Shown here: piece by piece, positions 1 to 5,066 of the stretch
How positions within the stretch are numbered: position 1 is the stretch's first letter
How the letters are laid out: every line of letters starts with the position of its first letter
Assembly (NCBI GenBank): GCA_019308625.1
Contig: JAFDHU010000090.1
Location: forward strand, 1-7,658
DNA length: 7,658 bases
Direction of reading: 5' to 3'
Source of the DNA: Deltaproteobacteria bacterium
Lineage (GTDB): Bacteria > Desulfobacterota > Desulfobaccia > Desulfobaccales > 0-14-0-80-60-11
Notes under the pieces: generated by a model
What the model was told of the DNA's origin: nothing
The model's database searches: none
Seen by the model: the letters and a program-made list of their open reading frames with translations, nothing else
Translations under genes and position numbers: made by a program

Positions 1-128
1 GTGAGGTGGGTGGTGCGCCCCAACTCGCAGTAGATGCAGTCAAAGGTACAGGTCTTGGGAGGGATGACATCCACCCCCAGGGAGCGCCCCAAACGGCGGG
101 AATTTACCGGACCAAAAAGGTAGGCCAT
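1..128 (-). CDS. Radical SAM protein, N-terminal part (runs off window)
   Basis: The reverse strand from the ATG at 128 reads 42 codons to the window edge. It begins MAYLFGPVNSRRLGRSLGVD and then shows Cys27, Cys31 and Cys34 spaced as CX3CX2C, the [4Fe-4S]/S-adenosylmethionine motif of radical SAM enzymes, followed by E-L-G-R-T-T. The FGPVxSRRLGxSLGxD lead-in is typical of the COG0731-type Fe-S oxidoreductases (the wyosine-synthesis-like group). That assignment is family knowledge recalled, not searched. No SD is evident before the ATG. The gene follows the 57-residue ORF with a one-base gap, so translational coupling is likely. The substrate is unknown, and the catalytic barrel and any C-terminal domain lie outside the window. 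Confidence 0.85.
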   Translation of the reverse strand, partial: MAYLFGPVNSRRLGRSLGVDVIPPKTCTFDCIYCELGRTTHL

Positions 129-129
129 G

Positions 130-303
130 CTAAAAACAACCCAACTGGCACTGAATAATCTTGATGTGCAGCTCGTTTAGCAACTCACCCATTTCCGCCC
201 GGGAGAGGCCCAGTTCTTCTGCCAGTTTAAAGGCCGCGGCGCAGGGGATTTTGCCCTGGGGAGCTGCAGCGGCGATTTTTGCCTTCAATTCTTCTTTGCT
301 CAT
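130..303 (-). CDS. Small conserved cysteine-containing protein ending CQLGCF
   Basis: A 57-residue protein starts MSKEELKAKIAAA and ends IKIIQCQLGCF. An AGGA element lies 5 bases upstream of its ATG. Cysteines are at 21, 52 and 56; the last two form a C-terminal CX3C one residue before the end. The middle (about 23-45) is helical and HTH-like, with the pattern FKLAEELGLSRAEMGELLNE. From memory, similar short proteins with an IPCAxAFxLAxELG centre and a CQLGCF end occur in Geobacter and other Desulfobacterota as uncharacterised proteins. The stop codon is one base from the start of the radical SAM gene, which implies co-expression. A metal-, cluster- or nucleic-acid-binding accessory role is possible but unproven. 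Confidence 0.75.
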   Translation of the reverse strand: MSKEELKAKIAAAAPQGKIPCAAAFKLAEELGLSRAEMGELLNELHIKIIQCQLGCF

Positions 304-402
304 GATTCCTGCTTGGTGCCTCGCTTCAATGCTAGATTTTTAGCCCAGGAACAGACAAAAATCAAGGCAATCTTTCCTATCATTTATTTGTCAATAAACT
401 AT

Positions 403-972
403 TTATTCCAGATTCAAGACCCGATAGCAGGCCCGAATCAGGGTGTCGGAGAGCCCGGTGAGGGGCTTGGTCACCCGGCCGTAGAGTCTGAAAGTGGCCA
501 CCTGGAGCACCAGACCCAGGACCAGGGCCGCCAGGACTTCCGGATCGCTGGCCTGAATTTCCCGGCGAAACATGGCTTGGGCAATCACGTCCCGGACCAC
601 TGCCACCGGGTTGGGCATATCCGGGGTCACTTTTCTGAGCTGGGCATGTTGGGCCAGCAGCAGGTAATTGAACAGCACCGGGTCCTGCTCATAGAAACGG
701 CAGAAATGACGGATCATGGCGGCCAGCTTGTCCCTGAGACGGTGATGGAGGGCCTGCACCTGCTCCAGCTCCTGGGCGAAGGCCGCGAAGTTGTCGGCAA
801 AGAGTGTCCAGGCCAAGTGCTCTTTGCTTTCATAGTGCCGGTAAAGAGTGCCCTCGGCCACTCCGGCGGCATGGGCGATGTCCCGGATGGTGGTCTCGGT
901 GATACCTTGCTCCACAAAAAGTTGCAAGGCCGCCCGGGAAAGCTTTTCTTTGGTTTTTTGTCCATCCCGCAT
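403..972 (-). CDS. TetR/AcrR family transcriptional regulator
   Basis: This is a 189-residue one-component repressor. The N-terminal HTH domain (about residues 6-52) carries the TetR signature: LSRAALQLFVEQG, TTIRDIAHAAGV, then GTLYRHYESKEHL. The rest is helical with a variable ligand-binding pocket (EQDPVLFNYLLL through LGLVLQVATFRLYG). I chose the ATG at 972 (MRDGQKTKEK). The reading frame extends to a GTG at 996, but that codon lies inside the predicted operator and upstream of the predicted transcription start. A consensus-like promoter and a palindrome overlap the 5' end, so autorepression is likely. The ligand is unknown. It diverges from the iron-sulfur flavoprotein gene, which may also be a target, although the operators differ. 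Confidence 0.92.
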   Translation of the reverse strand: MRDGQKTKEKLSRAALQLFVEQGITETTIRDIAHAAGVAEGTLYRHYESKEHLAWTLFADNFAAFAQELEQVQALHHRLRDKLAAMIRHFCRFYEQDPVLFNYLLLAQHAQLRKVTPDMPNPVAVVRDVIAQAMFRREIQASDPEVLAALVLGLVLQVATFRLYGRVTKPLTGLSDTLIRACYRVLNLE

Positions 973-979
973 GGTTGTA

Positions 980-997
980 TGTGAGTATTCACTCACA
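980..997. promoter_or_regulatory. Palindromic operator, likely bound by the TetR-family protein
   Basis: TGTGAGT-ATTC-ACTCACA has perfect 7-bp arms and a 4-base centre. It covers the predicted -10 of the regulator's own promoter. Length, symmetry and position fit a TetR-family autoregulatory operator. The binding itself is inferred. Confidence 0.65.
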
Positions 998-1012
998 ATA
1001 TGAGGATGTCAA
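984..1012 (-). promoter_or_regulatory. Promoter of the TetR-family gene
   Basis: On the reverse strand there is a perfect TTGACA (1012-1007), a 17-base spacer and AATACT (989-984, 4 of 6 matches to TATAAT). This places transcription start near 977, only a few bases before the ATG at 972, so the message would have a very short leader. The -10 element lies inside the palindrome at 980-997. Confidence 0.6.
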
Positions 1013-1095
1013 GCCCTATTTTGCTCAATGTGGCAGAGAGAGGCGCGGCCAGGAGAGGGGGCCTGGTTTCCGGTCTGGCGCAGGGGGAAATAGGC

Positions 1096-1124
1096 TTGGC
1101 AAATTTTGCCATTTCCGGCAAAAT
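1096..1124 (+). promoter_or_regulatory. Promoter of the iron-sulfur flavoprotein gene
   Basis: TTGGCA (1096-1101, 5 of 6 matches to the -35 consensus) is followed by a 17-base spacer and CAAAAT (1119-1124, 4 of 6 matches to the -10). The predicted start is near 1131, giving a leader of about 35 bases that ends in the strong SD at 1154-1159. The spacer and -10 are filled by an inverted repeat. Confidence 0.5.
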
Positions 1125-1125
1125 T
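1102..1125. promoter_or_regulatory. Inverted repeat in the flavoprotein promoter, candidate operator
   Basis: AATTTTGCC (1102-1110) and GGCAAAATT (1117-1125) are perfect 9-bp arms around ATTTCC. An overlapping second repeat, GGCAAA-T-TTTGCC (1098-1110), shares the middle half-site, giving three alternating half-sites. Because it occupies the -35/-10 spacer, a repressor operator is the simplest reading. The sequence is unrelated to the TGTGAGT palindrome at 980-997, so a different regulator is implied. Confidence 0.5.
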
Positions 1126-1165
1126 GATGAGTTTGGAGTCCAATCGGCGCAAAAGGAGGAAAGGG

Positions 1166-1732
1166 ATGAAAGTCTTGGCGATTTCCGGCTCTCCCCGTCC
1201 CAAGGGGAACACCTATACTTTGCTGACCAAGGCCTTGGAGGTCCTGGCCCGGGAAGGGCTGGAGACCGAATATATCTCCCTGCACGACAAGACCATCAAC
1301 GGCTGCGTCGCCTGCCTGAAGTGCGCCGAAGACAAGAACCGCTGCGCCCAGGAGGATGATTTTGCCGCAGTGTTTGAGGCCATGGCCCAAGCCGACGGCC
1401 TCCTGGTGGGCAGTCCGGTCTATTTCGGCTCGGCCACCCCCAACCTGATGGCTCTCCTGGACCGGGCCGGTTATGTGGCCAGACACGGGGACAACATCTT
1501 TTACCGCAAGGTGGGCAGCCCCATCGTGGTGGCCCGCCGGGCCGGGGTCAATTTCACCTATGCCCAACTGCAGTTTTTCTTCACCATCATGGGCATGATT
1601 GTGCCGGGCGCCACCTATTGGCCCATCGCCTACGGCAAAAACCCGGGGGAGGTGGCCAACGACGAGGAAGGCCTCAAAACCATCGTGGCGCTGGCCGAAA
1701 ACGTCGCCTGGTTGTTGAAAAAGCTGAAATAA
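1166..1732 (+). CDS. Iron-sulfur flavoprotein (NADPH-dependent FMN reductase fold)
   Basis: A 188-residue flavodoxin-fold protein. The N-terminal FMN phosphate loop is SGSPRPKGNT (residues 7-16). A compact cluster motif follows at Cys47, Cys50, Cys53 and Cys60 (CX2CX2CX6C), the spacing described for archaeal and bacterial iron-sulfur flavoproteins (Isf) that bind a [4Fe-4S] cluster. The second flavin segment, SPVYFGSATPNLMALLDR, spans 83-100. Known Isf proteins transfer electrons from ferredoxin to FMN and have been linked to O2 or H2O2 detoxification in anaerobes; the partner here is unknown. The start at 1166 is set by AGGAGG at 1154-1159, 6 bases upstream. The reading frame extends further 5', but that part covers the promoter. 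It converges on the RACo-type gene. Confidence 0.9.
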   Translation: MKVLAISGSPRPKGNTYTLLTKALEVLAREGLETEYISLHDKTINGCVACLKCAEDKNRCAQEDDFAAVFEAMAQADGLLVGSPVYFGSATPNLMALLDRAGYVARHGDNIFYRKVGSPIVVARRAGVNFTYAQLQFFFTIMGMIVPGATYWPIAYGKNPGEVANDEEGLKTIVALAENVAWLLKKLK

Positions 1733-1742
1733 CGGCTTGGGC

Positions 1743-1784
1743 AGGGAAGGGCAGCAAAAGGCCGCTGGCCTGGTCCTTTCCCCT
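1743..1784. terminator. Possible shared terminator between convergent genes
   Basis: In the 55-base gap between two convergent stops, AGGCC-GCT-GGCCT forms a tight 5-bp hairpin (1759-1771). It is flanked by GGGAAGG (1743-1749) and CCTTTCCC (about 1775-1782), which can extend the stem imperfectly. Read on the reverse strand the core hairpin ends in TTTT. The tail is weak, so this is tentative. Confidence 0.35.
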
Positions 1785-1787
1785 TTC

Positions 1788-3722
1788 TCAGCCCCGCAGG
1801 GCCCGCAGGCGCTCGGTGACAGTAGGGAAGTATTCCTCCTGGGTGTGGGGCAAAAACAGGGCGGCGATGTATTTGTCCATGAAGCCCGGGGTCTCGGACA
1901 ACTCAAAATTGGTCATCATGTCGGCCACCCGGCGCTCCTCCTCCAGCAGCTCCCGGGAGAAAGCCAGCAAAGTGGCGCCCGTAAGGGAGCCGTTGCCCAC
2001 GAACTGGAAGCGCTCCCGGGGCAGATCCGGCATCAGGCCGATGGCGATGGCATTTTCAATATTGATGAAATTACCGAAGGCTCCGGCCAGGATGACCTGC
2101 TCGATATCCTGAAGCTTGAGGCCGACGCTGTCCAGCAGGGTCAGGTAGCCCGCGAACATGGCCCCTTTGGCCCGCATCAGGTTTTCAATATCCACTTCGC
2201 TGATGGTCAAATCCTCGCCGCTCTCGGTTTCGGAGCCCCAGGCCAGCACGTATTCCAGGCCGTCGGGACCGCGGCGGATGCGGGGGCTGTCCAGGTCGTC
2301 CCGGAACTTGCCATTGGGCAGCACAATCCCGGTCTCCATCAAGGCGGCCAGCAAGTTGATGAGACCCGAGCCGCAGATGCCTTTGGGCTTGGCCATCCCG
2401 ATGGTCATGAACATGGGTTCAGCGGTGTCCGGGTTGATGCTGGCCTCCTCCACCGCGCCCCGGGAGGCCCGCATGCCGAAGCGGATGCCTCCCCCCTCAA
2501 AGGCCGGACCGGCGGAGCAGGCGGCGCAGGCCAGCCATTCCTGATTGCCGATGACAATCTCGCCGTTGGTGCCGATGTCAATATACAGGGTCAGTTTGGG
2601 ATCCTTGTAAATGCCGGAGGCCAAGACCCCGGCCACGATGTCCCCTCCCACGTAGCTGGACACGGAGCTCACGGCATAAATGAAAACATGCTCCGGCAGG
2701 TCCAAGCCCAGGTGCCGGGCCCTAACCGGCGGAATGTGGCAGGCTGTGGGGGTGTAAGGCGCCAGGCGGATATACTTGGGGTCAATGCCGTAAAACAGGT
2801 GGGTCATGGTGGTGTTGCCGGCCAGGGTCAGGTGGGAGACCTCTTCCACCGGCAGCTTGTGCTGCTTGAGCAGCCTCCGGATAACATTGTTCAGGGTGGT
2901 CACCACTGCCTTCTGCAGGGTTTTGAGGCCGCCCTCCTTCTGGCTGTAAATGATGCGGGAAATCACGTCATCGCCATAGCTCATCTGGCCGTTGTAGTCG
3001 GCGGCCTGGCCGATGATCTCTCCTTTAGCCAGGTCCAGGAGCTGGGCCCATACTGTGGTGGTGCCGATGTCTACCGCCAGGGCGAAGTGCTTGTGGGTGG
3101 TGTCGCCCGGCTCAATGTTCACCAGCCGGGGATTGCGGGACCGCCGCTGGGCGAAATCCAGGGTGGCAGTGACCCGAAAGTCCTCCTGCCGCATGACTTT
3201 CGCCAGCTTGCGCACCAGGAGAAAGTCCAGGGTCAGGTTGTCCAGGCGGTGTTGCCGGTGCAGACCGGTCTCCAGGCGGGACAGATCGCAGATGTTGTCG
3301 CTCAGGCTGGCCGGGGGAAGCTCCAAATATTTCTTTTGAAAGGCCGGATCATAAAGGCCCTCCTCTTTCAGGGCAGCCACATCTATGGGCGCGGGGCGTA
3401 GCGATACCCCGGTCCGGCGCCGGGTGATAGTCTTTTTGTCCAGGAGGGACTCGGGAGGAATGCGCACCACCACGTCCGTGGTTACGGTGCACTGGCAGGC
3501 CTGCCGGTAACCCAGATCCCATTCTTCCTGAGTCAAAACGGTGGCGGGCTGGCACTCCAGGGAACCCTCCTCCAGGAGGATGCGGCATTTGCCGCAAACC
3601 CCGGCCCCGCCGCAGGAGGCGTTAATATGGATGCCGGCGGTCATCGCCGCGTGCAGCAGATTCTCACCTTCCGGGACCTCTATGGTGAGATCATAGGGTT
3701 TAAAGATGATTTTTTTGCTCAT
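1788..3722 (-). CDS. Ferredoxin-ASKHA protein, RACo-type corrinoid activator (DUF4445)
   Basis: A 644-residue protein of the usual size for RACo (reductive activator of corrinoid proteins). An N-terminal [2Fe-2S] ferredoxin domain has Cys37, Cys43, Cys46 and Cys76 (CX5CX2CX29C). A linker of about 130 residues precedes an ASKHA ATPase domain with phosphate loops DIGTTT (218-223) and DIGTNGE (382-388) and an adenosine-site-like LAGAFGNF (545-552). In characterised relatives, ATP hydrolysis drives reduction of inactive cob(II)amide to cob(I)amide in methyl-transferring corrinoid proteins. The reading frame continues upstream, but MSKKIIFKP at 3722 starts exactly where ferredoxin domains do, with GCGAGG just before it. 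No corrinoid protein or methyltransferase lies in the window, so the client is unknown. Confidence 0.9.
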   Translation of the reverse strand: MSKKIIFKPYDLTIEVPEGENLLHAAMTAGIHINASCGGAGVCGKCRILLEEGSLECQPATVLTQEEWDLGYRQACQCTVTTDVVVRIPPESLLDKKTITRRRTGVSLRPAPIDVAALKEEGLYDPAFQKKYLELPPASLSDNICDLSRLETGLHRQHRLDNLTLDFLLVRKLAKVMRQEDFRVTATLDFAQRRSRNPRLVNIEPGDTTHKHFALAVDIGTTTVWAQLLDLAKGEIIGQAADYNGQMSYGDDVISRIIYSQKEGGLKTLQKAVVTTLNNVIRRLLKQHKLPVEEVSHLTLAGNTTMTHLFYGIDPKYIRLAPYTPTACHIPPVRARHLGLDLPEHVFIYAVSSVSSYVGGDIVAGVLASGIYKDPKLTLYIDIGTNGEIVIGNQEWLACAACSAGPAFEGGGIRFGMRASRGAVEEASINPDTAEPMFMTIGMAKPKGICGSGLINLLAALMETGIVLPNGKFRDDLDSPRIRRGPDGLEYVLAWGSETESGEDLTISEVDIENLMRAKGAMFAGYLTLLDSVGLKLQDIEQVILAGAFGNFINIENAIAIGLMPDLPRERFQFVGNGSLTGATLLAFSRELLEEERRVADMMTNFELSETPGFMDKYIAALFLPHTQEEYFPTVTERLRALRG

Positions 3723-3763
3723 GCCCTCGCTTAAGAAGCCTTTCGATTTATTGACAAAACATG

Positions 3764-3795
3764 TTATCATACGCACCTGGCAAAAAAAATGATAA
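3764..3795. repeat. Inverted repeat in the divergent intergenic region
   Basis: TTATCAT (3764-3770) and ATGATAA (3789-3795) are perfect 7-bp inverted copies separated by 18 bases. They sit in the AT-rich 118-base gap between the divergent ferredoxin-ASKHA and glycosylase genes. This could be an operator serving one or both promoters. A TTGACA lies at 3751-3756 on the plus strand, but I could find no matching -10 at normal spacing. Chance is not excluded. Confidence 0.3.
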
Positions 3796-3840
3796 AGTGC
3801 AAAAAACACTGGTTTGGCAGGCGGGCTGGTCATTGCGCGC

Positions 3841-4488
3841 ATGAGAGAATTGCTGCAGGAGCTTTATGACAAATTGTGGCAGGCTTTCGGGCCACAGGGC
3901 TGGTGGCCGGGGGACTCTCCCCTGGAAGTGGCCCTGGGAGCCATCCTGACCCAGAACACCAATTGGCGCAACGTGGCCCGGGTCCTGAAAGAGCTGAAGG
4001 AGGAAGGGGCCCTGAGCGCCAGGATTCTGCGGGAGATGCCTACTGCCGAGCTGGCCCGGCGGCTGCGGCCGGTGGGCTACTATCAGGTCAAGGCGGAACG
4101 GGTGAAAAATTTTCTTACCTTTTTTGCCCAGCGATATCAGGATTCTATGGCCGCTATGGCCCGCCAGGACCTGGAGGTGCTGCGGCCGGAGCTTTTGAGC
4201 GTCAAAGGCATCGGCCCCGAGACCGCAGACAGCATTCTGCTCTATGCCCTGCACCAGCCCAGCTTTGTGGTGGATGCCTATACTTTCCGTATCCTGAATC
4301 GCCATCAGTTGGTGCCCGAAGCCATGTCCTACGAGGAACTGCGTCAATTGTTCATGGAGCATCTGCCCGCCGAGGTGCCCCTTTACCAGGAATTTCACGC
4401 CTTGCTGGTGCGCCTGGGCAAGGAATTTTGCCGGCCCCGGCCCCGCTGCGACCGGTGTCCCCTGCTCCACTGGCCGGAGCCCCGCTGA
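3841..4488 (+). CDS. HhH-GPD DNA glycosylase, endonuclease III-related (COG2231-like)
   Basis: A 215-residue base-excision-repair protein. The N-terminal WWPGDSPLEVALGAILTQNT (21-40) is the family's DNA-binding opening. The helix-hairpin-helix is LLSVKGIGPETADSILL (118-134), and Asp145 in FVVDAYT is the conserved catalytic aspartate. Glu127 stands where bifunctional endonuclease III has its catalytic lysine. That is the pattern of monofunctional glycosylases such as the MagIII type, so lyase activity is not expected. The C-terminus has Cys197, Cys203 and Cys206 (CX5CX2C), but the usual fourth Fe-S cysteine is absent and the protein ends nine residues later. I prefer the ATG at 3841; a TTG at 3814 would add nine residues. 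The substrate lesion is not predictable here. Confidence 0.88.
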   Translation: MRELLQELYDKLWQAFGPQGWWPGDSPLEVALGAILTQNTNWRNVARVLKELKEEGALSARILREMPTAELARRLRPVGYYQVKAERVKNFLTFFAQRYQDSMAAMARQDLEVLRPELLSVKGIGPETADSILLYALHQPSFVVDAYTFRILNRHQLVPEAMSYEELRQLFMEHLPAEVPLYQEFHALLVRLGKEFCRPRPRCDRCPLLHWPEPR

Positions 4489-4538
4489 TCCGGGCTTTTG
4501 GAACAGATATTGCAGAAGGATTTGGTCAGGGGAAGGAA

Positions 4539-4763
4539 ATGGCATACATCGGCAAGGACAGATATTTGGCGGTATGGGCGGCTGAGGTGTTGCAGGACGA
4601 TGCTCTGGCCGAAACCTGTGTCTACCTGCTGAAAGGGGCAGAAGACCCTTACTGGGAGGAGACGCAGCCGGACCCGGAGGACTCCCGGGGGTTTATCATC
4701 CGCGGCTGGTTCGGTCCCTTTCTCCTGGGGCCCCCGAGCCGCTTTTTGAGAGGGAGGTGTTAG
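4539..4763 (+). CDS. Possible small protein, unknown function
   Basis: A 74-residue ORF starts MAYIGKDRYLAVWAAEVLQD, preceded by GGGGAAGGAA a few bases before the ATG, an acceptable ribosome-binding site. The N-terminal 35 residues look like an amphipathic helix (LAVWAAEVLQDDALAETCVYLL). The acidic middle is EDPYWEETQPDPEDSRG, followed by FIIRGWFGPFLLGPP and a basic end. I recognise no family. It starts 50 bases after the glycosylase stop on the same strand and would be co-transcribed with it. The tidy start and ordinary codon use favour a real gene. The short length and glycine/proline-rich tail leave doubt. Confidence 0.45.
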   Translation: MAYIGKDRYLAVWAAEVLQDDALAETCVYLLKGAEDPYWEETQPDPEDSRGFIIRGWFGPFLLGPPSRFLRGRC

Positions 4764-4936
4764 TCCGGCCGAGGCTGGCAGGCGAGTAGCAAATTAGTGC
4801 ATTTCCGGAAGACGGGGGGACTTCGGGAACCGGTGCGGCCGAGGCGTGATTGAGCTCCGGCGAGAGGCTTTGCCCTCCGCCAGGGTCTGCTGATTCGGAG
4901 CAGTGGCCCAGTCCTACCCGAGCTTAGCCTGGCATG
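4764..4936 (+). other. Structured non-coding region before a terminator (candidate RNA)
   Basis: No convincing ORF crosses this stretch, yet it can form several stems when read on the plus strand. GGCG(A)GAGG pairs with CCTCCGCC around CTTTGC. CTGCT-GATTCGG-AGCAG is capped by GGG and CCC arms. Outer CC(G)AGGCT near 4770 can pair with AGCCTGG near 4930, just before the terminator hairpin. This could be a small RNA, a long structured 3'UTR of the preceding genes or a leader element. It does not match the cobalamin, SAM, FMN, TPP, c-di-GMP, 6S, SRP or tmRNA consensus that I know. Hand pairing in GC-rich DNA is weak evidence. Confidence 0.3.
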
Positions 4937-4965
4937 AGGGCGCGGTGGGCCGCGCCTTTCTTTTT
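4937..4965 (+). terminator. Strong intrinsic terminator
   Basis: GGCGCGG-TGGG-CCGCGCC is a perfect 7-bp GC stem (4939-4956) with a 4-base loop, followed at once by TTTCTTTTT (4957-4965). It would end transcripts from the glycosylase, the small ORF and the structured region before the next promoter. Confidence 0.85.
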
Positions 4966-5004
4966 GAGTTCCTGCCAACCTTAGGCACGGCCCCGAGTTT
5001 TTCC

Positions 5005-5034
5005 TTAACCAATCCTCCCCGCTGATGCTATGAT
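5005..5034 (+). promoter_or_regulatory. Promoter of the DGMHR-motif gene
   Basis: TTAACC (5005-5010, 4 of 6 matches to -35), an 18-base spacer and TATGAT (5029-5034, 5 of 6 matches to -10). It stands just after the terminator and gives a predicted start near 5041, about 26 bases before the ATG at 5067. Confidence 0.5.
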
Positions 5035-5048
5035 ATTCACACCATAGC
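5027..5048. promoter_or_regulatory. Inverted repeat over the -10 and start site, candidate operator
   Basis: GCTATG (5027-5032) and CATAGC (5043-5048) are perfect 6-bp arms separated by 10 bases. They overlap the -10 element and the predicted transcription start. A repressor-binding site is possible, as is a hairpin close to the 5' end of the message. Confidence 0.35.
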
Positions 5049-5066
5049 TTGATTTTGGTTCAAGTT

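Noticed and set aside
161..343. Plus-strand ORF of 60 codons over the left small gene
   Set aside because: It is antisense to the 57-residue protein, whose start, SD and one-base junction with the radical SAM gene are far better supported.
366..394. Perfect TTGACA (394-389, minus) as the promoter of the small protein and radical SAM genes
   Set aside because: No -10-like hexamer lies at 15-19 bases (ATTGCC at 17), and the hexamer falls within an AT-only hairpin TTTATT-GACA-AATAAA just after the TetR stop. Kept only as a weak possibility.
1737..3401. A 554-codon plus-strand ORF
   Set aside because: It is antisense to the ferredoxin-ASKHA gene, glycine/histidine/glutamine-rich with no domain. 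It is an artefact of high GC at third codon positions of the real gene.
4764..4936. Cobalamin or c-di-GMP riboswitch
   Set aside because: GGGAACCGGTG on the plus strand and GCAAAGCC on the minus strand superficially echo these classes. The B12 box, the CCCGCNACTGT element and the rest of the GEMM core are absent.
4760..4978. Minus-strand ORF of 72 codons
   Set aside because: It would run through the strong terminator hairpin, is arginine/proline-rich and has no recognisable start signal or family.
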